A stretch of DNA of 64,000 nucleotides, taken from positions 1-64,000 of the forward strand of contig CADCSY010000035.1 in NCBI GenBank assembly GCA_902805555.1, read 5' to 3'. The notes beneath the pieces are model-generated. The model was not told where the DNA came from. It worked only from the letters and a program-made list of their open reading frames with translations, and searched no databases. This DNA is from an uncultured Acidimicrobiales bacterium. GTDB lineage: Bacteria; Actinomycetota; Acidimicrobiia; Acidimicrobiales; CADCSY01. How positions within the stretch are numbered: the stretch's first letter is position 1; each line of letters begins with the position of its first letter. Positions 1 through 9,948 of the stretch are shown piece after piece. Made by a program: the position numbers and the translations under genes.

Positions 1-60
1 GCAGTCGGCGAGAGAGGGTGCAATCCGGAACGAACGGTGCGGCGTCCCTTGTCGGCGGCG

Positions 61-1251
61 TCAGCGGGTGAAGAGCGCATCCGTGGCGCGCGCCGCATCA
101 TCCGGCATGCCGTGCAGGATCCCGGACTGGCGGCAGGTCAGCCACGGCAGCCCGAGGAAGCGCAGCCCAGGCACCGAGGTCGCCCCATCACGGTGCACGG
201 GCGCACCTGTCTTGTCCACGACCGGCAGCTCGAGCCAGGACAGGTCGCTGGTGAAGCCGGTGCACCAGATCACCGTGCCGACTTCCTCGCGGATCAGGTC
301 GACTGTTCCCGTCTCGGTGGCCGACACGGGCCCGAGGCCCGGGTCCGGTCCGGCGTCCGGGGCGTCGAGCCCCGCGGACACGATGTAGGCGTCCGCCAGC
401 GCTTCGAGCCGGGCGGCCACCTCATCGCCGTGCGCCACGTGCTCCGCTACCGACGTGTCGAACGACAGCACTGCGCCGTCGACGGCGCTGAGCCGACCGA
501 GCAGGACGACGCCGGCCCGCGCCAGAGCCGGCAGCCCGAGGCTGTGACCGCCGGAGCCGATGATGGGCTGCGGCAGATGCAGCACCGTACGGTCCGGCAG
601 GTCTCTCGGCCGCTGGGCCCAGTAGCCGGCGTCGACCATCCAGCCGAGCAGCTCGCGCCCGCGGTACGACCATCGGTAGCGGCCGACCCGGCTGGTCGAC
701 AGCAGGACCCGGCGGCCGGCCAGCACGAGGTCCTCGGCCACCTGACTGCCCGACTGCCCGCTTCCGACGACCAGCACCGCCCCCTCGGGCAGGTCCGCGT
801 CGCTGCGGTAGTCAGCACCGTGCAGCTGCACCACCCACGACGGCAACCCCCCGGCGATCACCGGTGTTCGTGGGACGTTCAGCCCGCCGCTGGCGACCAC
901 CACCGCATCGGCGACGTGCTCGCGGTCGGGTGTCCGAACGGCGAACCCGTCCCCCTGCTTGCGGACCGACAGCACCGGGCTGTTCGCCTGCACCGGCAGT
1001 CCGGCAGCGACGCCCTGCAACCGCTCGACCACCTCGTCGCGCCCGGGGAAGGCACCGTCCGGCAGCTCACCGAGCAGTCGGTTCATCCAGGGCGGGGTGT
1101 TGAGCCGGAAGCTGTCCCACCGCTGCGTCGCCCAGGTGTCGCCAACCTCGCGCCGCTCCAGCACCAGGTGCTCCACGCCCCGCTCGACCAAGCACTGGCT
1201 CATCGCGAGCCCGGCCGGACCAGCTCCCACCACGACGCACGGCCACCGCAT
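61..1251 (-). CDS. FAD/NAD(P)-binding flavin monooxygenase-like oxidoreductase
   Basis: VVVGAGPAGLAMSQCL dinucleotide-binding motif, VLVVGSGQSGSQVAEDL second Rossmann motif; ORF can extend to 1344. Confidence 0.85.
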   Translation of the reverse strand: MRWPCVVVGAGPAGLAMSQCLVERGVEHLVLERREVGDTWATQRWDSFRLNTPPWMNRLLGELPDGAFPGRDEVVERLQGVAAGLPVQANSPVLSVRKQGDGFAVRTPDREHVADAVVVASGGLNVPRTPVIAGGLPSWVVQLHGADYRSDADLPEGAVLVVGSGQSGSQVAEDLVLAGRRVLLSTSRVGRYRWSYRGRELLGWMVDAGYWAQRPRDLPDRTVLHLPQPIIGSGGHSLGLPALARAGVVLLGRLSAVDGAVLSFDTSVAEHVAHGDEVAARLEALADAYIVSAGLDAPDAGPDPGLGPVSATETGTVDLIREEVGTVIWCTGFTSDLSWLELPVVDKTGAPVHRDGATSVPGLRFLGLPWLTCRQSGILHGMPDDAARATDALFTR

Positions 1252-1493
1252 GCCCCGCAGCATCTCATGAGCGAGCGTCGAGGCCGATTGCGTCCCGGCG
1301 CCGACGATGATGGGGGCCTCTTGCACAGGCGTCTCTTCGGCCACGGATGCCGACCGGTGCGTGCAGAACGGAGGCTCACCGCCGGCTGGGCCGCATCATC
1401 GCTCGAGGGCACCGCATGCAGACCTGACCGAGAGGTGGGTCAGACCGAACGAGGTGAGTCTGCACTCACTTGCGACACGGGACCCGGTCACCG

Positions 1494-2114
1494 TCAGGGG
1501 TGCGGCGGTCGCAGCGGAGCGAGCGCGGCTGGGATGGCCACGTCGAGCCACGCCCGGGCGTCGACCGAACCACCTTCGGTCACCGTCCGGCCGAGGGTCA
1601 TCCCGTGGAACCAGGCGCTGTACGCCCGACAGTCGAGCGCAGGGTCGATGAGCCCACGCGCCTTCGCATCCTCGAACATCACGACGATGGCATCGAGCAT
1701 CGACTCCTGGACAGCCAACGTGTGGGCAGCCAGCTCCGGGGACGAGAGCGACCGCGCCGCCGTCTGCAGACGGCCGCGGCGAACGGCACAGTTGGCGGGG
1801 TCGGTCACGATCCGCTCGAGCTGGCAGGCGACGTAGCCCAGGAACTCTTCGGTGGTGGTCGCGTCGAGCCCGCCCTGGAGGTTGCGGCGATCCTCTCGCC
1901 GCAGGTGACGGCGGTAGCTCTCCTCCTGTGCGGCGGCGAGCAAGCCCTGCCGGCTCCCGAAGTGGTGGTAGAGGGAGCTCGACGACGTCCCCGACTCGAT
2001 GAGGACGTCGTCGACGGTGAAGCCGTCAGGGCCCCGTTCGTCGAGCATCGTCACGGCCGTGTCGAGCAGCGCCTGCCTCGAGGGGTTCCTCCCGGCCGTG
2101 GCGGTCATCGGCAC
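1494..2114 (-). CDS. TetR/AcrR family transcriptional regulator
   Basis: N-terminal HTH: RQALLDTAVTMLDERGPDGFTVDDVLIESGTSSSSLYHHFGSRQGLL. Confidence 0.9.
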   Translation of the reverse strand: MPMTATAGRNPSRQALLDTAVTMLDERGPDGFTVDDVLIESGTSSSSLYHHFGSRQGLLAAAQEESYRRHLRREDRRNLQGGLDATTTEEFLGYVACQLERIVTDPANCAVRRGRLQTAARSLSSPELAAHTLAVQESMLDAIVVMFEDAKARGLIDPALDCRAYSAWFHGMTLGRTVTEGGSVDARAWLDVAIPAALAPLRPPHP

Positions 2115-2525
2115 CTCACGTGCCGGTGATCGTGCTCAACGGACGCCCCGCCAGCCACACCCTGGCGACGCACGTGGCCCGGTGCGTGCCCAGCGGGCCC
2201 CCCGAGTCCCGGCACTGGTGCCGTGGACCACGGCACTGTCGCCGAAGCGCACGCAGGTCGACTGACGTCCACGACTCGTCGAGGGTATCCCGTCCCGACG
2301 GGCCGCTCCCGTCGGCGCACGAGCGGTGGGCGGCGGGATCTGCCGAACCGAGCCCGCGGCGCAGGGCTGCTCGGGCTGCGTTCCTGGGAGGCAACGCGCG
2401 GAGGGTGTTCCGCCTGTGATGGCTGCCCGCCACCCCGAGCCGGACCCGTGCGCCCTGCCCGACATCGGGTTCCACTGGAGGGTGTGCAGAGAGCGAGGAC
2501 CGGTGCCGACGGGTATCGCGGTGCC

Positions 2526-3653
2526 ATGCCGTCCGTGCCGCCCGCCCGCCGACGGCCGCTCCTCCTGCTCGGCGTCGGTCTCGTCGGTCTGCTCGGCGTC
2601 GTCCTCCTGCTCGAACGGGGCAGCGGGGAGCTGCCTCGCTCCCCGACCTGTGACGACGTGGACCCGGGGGGGACACGGCTGCGCTCGGTCCTGCCTCCCG
2701 GAGCGCCTGAGGCGCCGCCGGGGGCACCGGCGCAGGACCAGGAGGACGTCGAGGCGGCGTTCCGGCCCGCGAGCGCCGAGGCTGTGTACTGCGAGGACCT
2801 CGCCGACCCCTACGTCCTGAGCGTCGACCGGCCGATCGGGCAACGCCTCTTCGTCTACGGGACCCAGACGGCGGAGGCCAACCTCCCCGTCCTGACCTCT
2901 CGAGGCGTGCTGCGGAGCGAGGAGATCGGCGATGCCCTGCCGCAGCTCCCGTCCTGGTCGACGCCCGGCGGGGTGTGGGCCCCGGCCGTCCACCCCGTCG
3001 ACGGCAGGCACCTCCTCTACTACACCACCACCGACGCTGCCTCCGGGCTGCAGTGCATCTCGGTCGCCGTCGCCGACGACGCACGAGGCCCGTTCGTGGA
3101 TCGCTCGACCCAGCCCCTCGTCTGTCCGGTGGACCTGGGCGGCGCCATCGACCCGAGCCCGTTCGTCGACACCGACGGCACCGCCTACCTGCTGTGGAAG
3201 AACGACGGGAACTGCTGCGGTGTGCCCACCCGGATCTTCTCCCAGGCGCTGAGCGAGGACGGCCTGACGCTCACCGGCCCGCCGGCCGAGCTCCTCGCCA
3301 GCGACCAGCCGTGGGAGGGCTCGGTGATCGAGGCGCCGGCGATGGTGGAGCACGAGGGCTCCTACTACCTCTTCTACTCGGGCAACGCCTGGAACACCTC
3401 CGGCTACGCGATCGGCTACGCCACCTGCGCAGGTGTCCAGAGCCCGTGCGTCAAGCCCCTCGGCCAACCCTGGTTGGCATCGAGCGAGGGTGTCGCCGGT
3501 CCCGGTGGGCTCGAGCTCTTCAGGAACGGCGACGAGCTCCGGGCGGTCTTCCACGGGTGGGCCGGACCCGTCGGCTACGACGACGGTGGGGTGCGAAGCC
3601 TGTTCACCGTCGGCGTCGGCTTCGTCGCCGGCAGCCCGATCACCATCGAGTGA
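2526..3653 (+). CDS. Glycoside hydrolase family 43-like, secreted or membrane-anchored
   Basis: N-terminal hydrophobic anchor; beta-propeller motifs ADPYVL, IDPSPFVDTDGTAYLLWKND, IEAPAMVEHEGSYYLFYSGN. Confidence 0.85.
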   Translation: MPSVPPARRRPLLLLGVGLVGLLGVVLLLERGSGELPRSPTCDDVDPGGTRLRSVLPPGAPEAPPGAPAQDQEDVEAAFRPASAEAVYCEDLADPYVLSVDRPIGQRLFVYGTQTAEANLPVLTSRGVLRSEEIGDALPQLPSWSTPGGVWAPAVHPVDGRHLLYYTTTDAASGLQCISVAVADDARGPFVDRSTQPLVCPVDLGGAIDPSPFVDTDGTAYLLWKNDGNCCGVPTRIFSQALSEDGLTLTGPPAELLASDQPWEGSVIEAPAMVEHEGSYYLFYSGNAWNTSGYAIGYATCAGVQSPCVKPLGQPWLASSEGVAGPGGLELFRNGDELRAVFHGWAGPVGYDDGGVRSLFTVGVGFVAGSPITIE

Positions 3654-3738
3654 GCGCGCAAGAGCAGCCCTGGTGCATGCCAGGCGCGCCCGGAAGGGCG
3701 CACGCTGCTCAGCGGTCGTGTCGTGAAGGACCGGAGGG

Positions 3739-4467
3739 ATGGCGTCCGGGACCGCCTACGGTCACGTCGTGCGGCCGGAGGTGGGAGGTCCGCGCGAGGG
3801 AGGGGATCGGACCCCGGGTGAGCCGCTCGAGCGGCTCGACCGGTCCGCCCCCAGGGTTCCGGGCTCACCCGGCTGGCTGTTCCACCTCGTGCTCGCCCTC
3901 GTCGGGGCGCTGTGCCTCTCGGCGGCGAGCATCCCCGGAGGGGTCGGGGCGCTCCTCTTCATGTTCTCGGGCGCGGTGTTCGTCGCCGCTGCCCTGGCCT
4001 GGGGTGCATGGCTGTTGCGATGGGCGGTGGCACGGGCGCGGCACGAGGCGACGCAGCCTGTGCGGTGGTTCCTCGTGGCACCCGTGTGCGGCGCGATGTT
4101 CGTCGGCACCCTCGTGCTGGACCTGCCGCTCCGAGCCCGGTGGTCGCTGGCCCAGCCGTCCTTCGACCGCATCGTCGAGACGGCGCCGCCGGCCCCCGAA
4201 CCAGGCCAGGCGTTGCAGTTCGAGGTGCCTGACGTGGCAGGCACCTACCGCCTCGAAGGAGCGCAACGCGTCGGCGACGACGTGTTCGTGTCCGTCAGGT
4301 CGGACCTGGTGGATGGCGCCGTCTTGAACGCCGGCTTCCTCAGCGCCTCCGGCTTCGCCTACCTCCCGACCGGTCAGCTGCCGTCGCCGGAGCTCTTCGC
4401 CGGCGGGTTCGAGGTGCACCACCGGCACGTGCGTGGGCGCTGGTACGCCTGGTCGTCCCACTGGTGA
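3739..4467 (+). CDS. Hypothetical membrane protein
   Basis: 242-aa ORF with two or more hydrophobic segments; no family recognised. Confidence 0.55.
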   Translation: MASGTAYGHVVRPEVGGPREGGDRTPGEPLERLDRSAPRVPGSPGWLFHLVLALVGALCLSAASIPGGVGALLFMFSGAVFVAAALAWGAWLLRWAVARARHEATQPVRWFLVAPVCGAMFVGTLVLDLPLRARWSLAQPSFDRIVETAPPAPEPGQALQFEVPDVAGTYRLEGAQRVGDDVFVSVRSDLVDGAVLNAGFLSASGFAYLPTGQLPSPELFAGGFEVHHRHVRGRWYAWSSHW

Positions 4468-4582
4468 GCTCCCGAGGCGACTTCTACGATGGACGCCGGT
4501 CCTCGGATCGGTGTTCGACTCGTGGCGATGCGCCGGTCCTGCGCTCGATGCCACCTGTCACCGGATGCGAGAGCGGGCTCGA

Positions 4583-5857
4583 TCAGCCGCCTGTGGCCGG
4601 AACGGCCTTCGGGGCGCGTCGCAGCACCAGCGCGATGACGACGCCTGCGGCGACCTCGATGGTGCCGCCGATCACGAGGGCAACGCGGACGTTCGTCGCA
4701 GTTGCGACGACCCCGGCGCCGAGGGCCCCGACGATGATGATCCCGCGGGTGAAGATCCTGGAGGTCACGTTGACCCGCCCGAGCAGGTGGTTCGGGGTGA
4801 GGCGCTGCTGCATGCTGCGGGCAACGGGGCGCTGCGCGCCGGCGCCGACGCCGTTGAGGAACCAGAGGGCGACGACGAGCAGGGGAGCGGTGGCCGTGGC
4901 GGTCGCGGCCAGGGTCGCGCCTTGGGCGAGGACGGCCCCGGAGAGGATGGCTCGGGTACCGACGGCACGCACGGCCCGAGCTCCTGCCAGCGCGCCTGCG
5001 ACTGCGCCGGCGGCTCCGGCTGCGAGCACGATCCCGAAGGTGAGGTCGGATGCGTCCAGCTCGATCGTGACGAAGACGACGAGCAGGCTGAGGCCGGCTG
5101 AGGCGCCGAAGTAGTAGAGGACCTGCGCGGCGGTGAAGGGGCCGAGGGTCGGGTGGCGGCGCAGCCACCCGAGGGCCTCGAGGGCTTCGGATCGGAGGCT
5201 CGGCGGCCCAGGCACCGGGTGGCGGGCGCGGTGGCCGCTCGGCCGCCCGGGTGGCAGGCACCGGAGGGGCAGGAGCGACCCGAGGTAGCTGGCGGCGTCG
5301 ATGAGGAACGGGAGCCACGGCGCCAGGCTGAAGACGACTGCGCCGATGGGTCCTCCCGCGAAGTCGTTCGTGACGATCTCTGCGCTGGCGATGCGCCCGT
5401 TCGCACGATCCAGGTCCTCGTCGTGGACCAGGGTGGGGACGAACGCGACGATCGACGGGTCGACGAGGATCTCCCCGGCGGTGATGAGGAACGCCACGAC
5501 GCAGAGCTGCCAGATCGCCACGAGGTCCATCCACACCAGTGCCGCGAGCACGACCATGACCAGTCCCCGCCAGGCCTGGGTGATGAGGATCGTCTGCCGC
5601 CGGTCTCGCCTGTCGACGAGCGCCCCGCCGATGGGGGCGAAGGTCGCCCACGGCAGGTACTGGGCGGCGGTGACGGTGCTGATGAGCAACGGGGAGGAGG
5701 TCAGCGATGCCGCCAGCAACGGCAGCGCTGCGAGCCGGATGCCGTCGCCCGTGTTGGTGATCAACGTCCCGAGGTAGAGGGCGTCGAAGCCCGGGCCGAG
5801 AGGTCGGCGCCGGACGCGCCTCTCCCACCGCTGTGACCCGCGATCGACCGCCATCAT
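4583..5857 (-). CDS. MFS transporter
   Basis: Multiple TM segments, FDALYLGTLITNTGDGIRLAALPLLAASLTSSP, GGALVDRRDRR loop. Confidence 0.85.
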   Translation of the reverse strand: MMAVDRGSQRWERRVRRRPLGPGFDALYLGTLITNTGDGIRLAALPLLAASLTSSPLLISTVTAAQYLPWATFAPIGGALVDRRDRRQTILITQAWRGLVMVVLAALVWMDLVAIWQLCVVAFLITAGEILVDPSIVAFVPTLVHDEDLDRANGRIASAEIVTNDFAGGPIGAVVFSLAPWLPFLIDAASYLGSLLPLRCLPPGRPSGHRARHPVPGPPSLRSEALEALGWLRRHPTLGPFTAAQVLYYFGASAGLSLLVVFVTIELDASDLTFGIVLAAGAAGAVAGALAGARAVRAVGTRAILSGAVLAQGATLAATATATAPLLVVALWFLNGVGAGAQRPVARSMQQRLTPNHLLGRVNVTSRIFTRGIIIVGALGAGVVATATNVRVALVIGGTIEVAAGVVIALVLRRAPKAVPATGG

Positions 5858-6176
5858 CGCTGCACACCTCAACGGAGATCTCGTCGGCATGGCGCTCCTG
5901 TCTGTCTGCACGACCCTGAAGGGTCAGTTCGGACTCGTCGAGGAGGTGGCAGTCGATGGGGCGGCGCGGCAGCCACGTCGGCGTCCACCTCATGGTCGCG
6001 CTCCTCGAACATGCCGGCGCGCTCGAGCTGGACTTCGTCGAGCTGACGTCGAGGCCTTCGCGCTACGAGACCGGAGGAACGTCTGCGGACCTCAGCCGTC
6101 GGTCCGCGCCAGTCGCTGGCGGGCGACCCGGTGATGTCGCCGAGGCCCGGGCGCGAGCTCGGTCCAGGATGTCGTC

Positions 6177-6359
6177 GTGCGGCGTGGCGACCGAGCTGCT
6201 GAGGTCGACACGCTGGCTGCCGCGCTCCGTGATGTCGGCCACGTCGTGGTGCCCGAGCTCCTGACCGTGAGCGCGGTCGAGGAGCTCCGCGCTGCCTTCG
6301 GGCTGGCCACGCCCGGCTCGACGTCGCACGCGGCGGTCGATCCGTCCCCGGCTCGGTGA
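6177..6359 (+). pseudogene. Possible truncated phytanoyl-CoA dioxygenase-like N-terminus
   Basis: LAAALRDVGHVVVPELLTVSAVEELRAAF resembles the PhyH N-terminal helix; only about 60 aa and no catalytic part. Confidence 0.3.
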
Positions 6360-6379
6360 GCCCGGAGCGGGACTCGCTG

Positions 6380-6871
6380 CTAGGCCCGCTCGACTGTCCG
6401 CAACCCGCCGCCCGGCGTCCACGACTCGACGACGAGCTTGGTGGCCTCGACGTCGAGCCTGGTGATGACGACCTCCGTGATGTCGGCGACGAACATCTCG
6501 CCCTCCGGTTGGTCGTGCCCTTCCTCCGTGGCCACCGGGCCGGCGGGGATCGCCCGTCCGGCGACCTTGGCCTCGCCCGGCCAGTCGCTCTCCATGCCGT
6601 CCTGCGGGTGGAAGGTCGGACCGTGCAGGGCGAAGCGCGGATCGCGCCTGAGGTCCGCCCCCTTGCGTGCGCCGGACATCGAACCGAACCTGAGCTCACC
6701 GTCTGTGAGCTCGCACTCGATGCCGGAGATGCGGGGCGACCCGTCGGCTCGCAGCGTCGCGATCGTCTTGTGGCGACCGGCGTCGAACAGCTGCCGCACC
6801 CGCTCGGCGAACCCCGGCTCCGCCTGCTCGATCACCTTCCACGCCGGCACGGCGGCGGAGCGTATCGGCAC
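6380..6871 (-). CDS. Pyridoxamine 5'-phosphate oxidase-like (FMN/F420-binding split-barrel) protein
   Basis: KTIATLRADGSPRISGIECELTDGELRFGSMSGARKGADLRRDPRFALH. Confidence 0.85.
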   Translation of the reverse strand: MPIRSAAVPAWKVIEQAEPGFAERVRQLFDAGRHKTIATLRADGSPRISGIECELTDGELRFGSMSGARKGADLRRDPRFALHGPTFHPQDGMESDWPGEAKVAGRAIPAGPVATEEGHDQPEGEMFVADITEVVITRLDVEATKLVVESWTPGGGLRTVERA

Positions 6872-6904
6872 ATCGGCACCGGTGTGGCGTGGTCCCCGGG
6901 GAGA

Positions 6905-7771
6905 TCAGGCCTGTGCGATGACCTCGTCGCCGTACCGCTTGAGCGCGTCGGCGGTGTCCCTCCAGAACGCGAAGGCCGGCACCGCGACCCGGTCGACGCC
7001 GACGTCAGCCAGCTCCCGGACCGCTTGCAGCGCACCGTCTCCGATGGTGGCGCCGCCGGCGGTCAGCTCGATGGCATCGGGATCCCGGTCGTGCTCGCGA
7101 GCGGTCTGGCGCACGAGGTCGAAGCTGCGGACCAGGTCCTGGGGCTTGCCCCTGCCCGGGAAGAACCCGTCACCGAGGCGCCCGGCACGCCGAGCGGCGA
7201 TGTCGGTGTGACCGCCCACGTGCACCGGGATGGCCCCGTTCACCGGCCGGGGGCGGGAGATGCACTCGTCGAAGCTCGTGAACTCGCCGTGGAAGGTGGC
7301 CTTCTCCTGGCTCCACAGCGCCCGCATCGCAGCGATGTTGTCGTCGGTGCGACTGCCACGCTCGGAGAACGGCACGCCGATGGCGTCGAACTCCTCCTCG
7401 AGCCAGCCGACCCCGATGCCGAGCTCCATGCGGCCACCGGAGAGGTGGTCGAGGGTGGCGAGCTCCTTGGCCAGGACGACGGGGTTGCGCTGGGGGACGA
7501 TGAGGATGCCCGTGGCGAGGCGGATCGTCGAGGTGGCGGAGGCGACCCAGGCCAGCCAGATCAGCGGGTCGGGGATGTCGACGTCCTCGCCGCCGGGCAT
7601 CTTCCCTGACGGGTCGTAGGGGTAGGCGGACTCGTAGCCCGACGGGACGACGACGTGCTCGACCGTCCACAGCGACTCGAACCCGGCCTCCTCGGCCGCC
7701 ACGGCCATCTCGGCGGCGGCGTCGCCGCTGGCGAAGGGCCCGGTGTTGGCGAAGATGACCCCGAACTTCAT
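6905..7771 (-). CDS. LLM-class (luciferase-like) F420-dependent oxidoreductase
   Basis: MKFGVIFANTGPFASGDAAAEMAVAAEEAGFESLWTVEHVVVP; RMELGIGVGWLEEEFDAIGVPFSERG. Confidence 0.93.
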   Translation of the reverse strand: MKFGVIFANTGPFASGDAAAEMAVAAEEAGFESLWTVEHVVVPSGYESAYPYDPSGKMPGGEDVDIPDPLIWLAWVASATSTIRLATGILIVPQRNPVVLAKELATLDHLSGGRMELGIGVGWLEEEFDAIGVPFSERGSRTDDNIAAMRALWSQEKATFHGEFTSFDECISRPRPVNGAIPVHVGGHTDIAARRAGRLGDGFFPGRGKPQDLVRSFDLVRQTAREHDRDPDAIELTAGGATIGDGALQAVRELADVGVDRVAVPAFAFWRDTADALKRYGDEVIAQA

Positions 7772-7824
7772 GGAGCGGGACCGTAACCGAGTGCGACCGC
7801 TGGGTGAGGTGGCGGTCCCCGGAC

Positions 7825-8352
7825 CTACTCGACTGCGAGGAAGGCGCGCACGAACGCCTCCTGCGCAGGTGTCTCGACGGCGCGGTCGCAGTACGCCGAG
7901 CGGACCCACCCCACCGCTGCTCCCGGCTCGTGCCCGCAGAGGACGCTGAGGCAGGCGAGGACCGTTCCGGTCCGGCCGTGACCGCCGAGGCACCCGACCT
8001 CGACGCGTCGTCCACCACGACTGCGGGCGAGCAGGTCCTCGAGCTGTGCTCGGAGCGCCGACGGGTCCGAGGGCAGGCCGAAGTCCGGCCAGGCGACGTG
8101 CTCGTGCCGCCAGGGCGGTGACCAGCGGGCGTCGAGGTACAAGCCGAAGTCCGGCCGGAGACGGCGCTCGTAGCCCCCGTCATGGGAGGCAGCCATGATC
8201 GTGACGCCACCCGGCAGCACCACCTCGTCCTCGTGGACGTGGAGGACGTGCCTGGTCGTCGTGTGCGACGAGTCGGCGCAGGTCGGCGCCTCTCCTTCGA
8301 CCCAGTAGGTCCCGCACGCTGGACAAGCGGTGATCTGCTTCGTCCCCTTCAT
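7825..8352 (-). CDS. Protein-tyrosine phosphatase-like protein with N-terminal Cys-rich segment
   Basis: P-loop-like VEVGCLGGHGRTGTVLACL; N-terminal CPACGTYW. Confidence 0.7.
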   Translation of the reverse strand: MKGTKQITACPACGTYWVEGEAPTCADSSHTTTRHVLHVHEDEVVLPGGVTIMAASHDGGYERRLRPDFGLYLDARWSPPWRHEHVAWPDFGLPSDPSALRAQLEDLLARSRGGRRVEVGCLGGHGRTGTVLACLSVLCGHEPGAAVGWVRSAYCDRAVETPAQEAFVRAFLAVE

Positions 8353-8399
8353 CGCGCCCGGACGGTAGACCCCGCCCCGTGGACGCAGCTCCCCTACCC

Positions 8400-8882
8400 T
8401 CAGACGGCGTGCTCGCGAGCGGCGTCCTGCAGGGCGGTCACCTGGGACCGCAGGGTGTCGGAGGGCACCGGCGCGCTTCGTGCCCACACGGAGTCCCGGA
8501 GAGGCATCTCGGGGTCCGCGTCGTCCACGTAGCGCGGGACGACGTGGACGTGCACGTGGGGGACGGCGTTCCCGAGCAGCTGGTAGTTCAGGTGGCACGG
8601 TCCGAAGACGGCACCGATCGCCCTGGCCGCGACCCGGACGTCCGACCAGAACCTCACCGTCTCATCGGGCGTGAGGTCCACCGGGTCCGCCACGTGTCGT
8701 CCTCGGAACATCACGGTGGAGTAGCCGTCCACCGGCGTGACGCGCTGCAGGTAGGCGTCGGCGACCTCCCCGGCGAAGAAGCGGACGCCGTGGTCGTCCT
8801 CGTCTGGTCGACCCTGCTCACACCCCACGCAGGCGGCGCCAGCGCGTCGCTCCTCCCAGTCCTGCGGCCACGTCCGTGTCAT
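8400..8882 (-). CDS. HIT family protein
   Basis: NYQLLGNAVPHVHVHVVPRY histidine triad. Confidence 0.88.
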   Translation of the reverse strand: MTRTWPQDWEERRAGAACVGCEQGRPDEDDHGVRFFAGEVADAYLQRVTPVDGYSTVMFRGRHVADPVDLTPDETVRFWSDVRVAARAIGAVFGPCHLNYQLLGNAVPHVHVHVVPRYVDDADPEMPLRDSVWARSAPVPSDTLRSQVTALQDAAREHAV

Positions 8883-8968
8883 GGCGGCAGCCTCGCACCC
8901 GGGCGCTGCGGGGCGCTCTGGGTCGTGCCGCGCCAGGACCGCTCCGGACGGAGTACCTACGCTCGCGC

Positions 8969-9427
8969 ATGCCTCGGAGGACCCTCGTGCCCGAGCTCGA
9001 TGTCGGCGACCTGGAGCGTGCGGTCGAGTTCTACGTCGAGCTGCTGGCGTTCCGCGTCGTGTTCCGACGGCAGGAGGAGCGGTTCGCCTACCTCGTCCAT
9101 GACGATGCGGAGCTGATGGTGCAGGAGGCGTCGGGCCCGGGGCGGCGGTTCCGCACGGCACCGCTCGAGGCGCCCTTCGGCCGCGGCATCAACTTCCAGC
9201 TGGCGGTGGCCGACGTCGACGCCGTGCTCGAGAGGTTCCGCATCGCAGGACGGGAGCTGGTCGTCGGGATCGAGGAGCGGTGGTACCGCGTCGACGTCGA
9301 GTCGCCGGGCGGGAGGTGGGTGCGCGCCGGTCCGACGGAGGCCGGGAACAGGCAGTTCGTCGTCGCCGACCCCGACGGCTACCTCTGGCGCCCGTACCAG
9401 GACCTGGGTCTCCGACCCCAGGCATGA
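8969..9427 (+). CDS. VOC/glyoxalase-bleomycin resistance family protein
   Basis: VPELDVGDLERAVEFYVELLAFRVVFRRQEERFAYL; DPDGYLWRPYQDL. Confidence 0.88.
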   Translation: MPRRTLVPELDVGDLERAVEFYVELLAFRVVFRRQEERFAYLVHDDAELMVQEASGPGRRFRTAPLEAPFGRGINFQLAVADVDAVLERFRIAGRELVVGIEERWYRVDVESPGGRWVRAGPTEAGNRQFVVADPDGYLWRPYQDLGLRPQA

Positions 9428-9612
9428 CCTCCGGCGCGCTGCAGCTCCCGTCCGGCGGGCGGTCGACCCACCTGCTGCCCTCCTGAGGCCGGCCGTCGGC
9501 TCCTCTCCTGCGGACCCGCCCGCAAGCACAGGACGTGTGACGTCCTCCTCCTCCACGGCACCCGCGCTGCCGAGGTCGACGTCTCATCGGCGCCAGCGGC
9601 TATCATCGGTAC

Positions 9613-9948
9613 GTGCCGATCAGAGCCGATGAGGACCTCACCGCCGCCGTCTGCCTCTTCAAGAGCCTGGGCGACCCGACGAGGTTGGCCATCGTCCGCC
9701 ACCTCGCCCTCGGTGAGCACCGGGTGGTCGACCTCACCGAGCACCTGCAGCTCGCCCAGTCCACCGTCTCGGGCCACGTCGCCTGCCTGCGTGACTGCGG
9801 GCTCGTCGCCGCCAGGGCCGAGGGTCGCTCCACCTTCTACTCCCTGGCGCAGCCCGAGATCCTCGACCTGCTGGAAGCCGCCGAGGCCGTCCTCCTGGTG
9901 ACGGGCGCGAGCGTGTCGCTGTGCCCGAGGTACGGGACGAGCGCATGA
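9613..9948 (+). CDS. ArsR family transcriptional regulator
   Basis: FKSLGDPTRLAIVRHLALGEHRVVDLTEHLQLAQSTVSGHVACLRDCGLV winged-helix. Confidence 0.9.
   Translation: MPIRADEDLTAAVCLFKSLGDPTRLAIVRHLALGEHRVVDLTEHLQLAQSTVSGHVACLRDCGLVAARAEGRSTFYSLAQPEILDLLEAAEAVLLVTGASVSLCPRYGTSA

Noticed and set aside
37-1836. 599-aa plus-strand ORF
   Set aside because: Antisense to the FMO and TetR genes; composition is high-GC frame noise without family motifs
5889-6264. Short plus-strand ORFs between the MFS and PPOX-like genes
   Set aside because: No motifs and biased composition; only the PhyH-like stretch at 6177-6359 seemed worth noting
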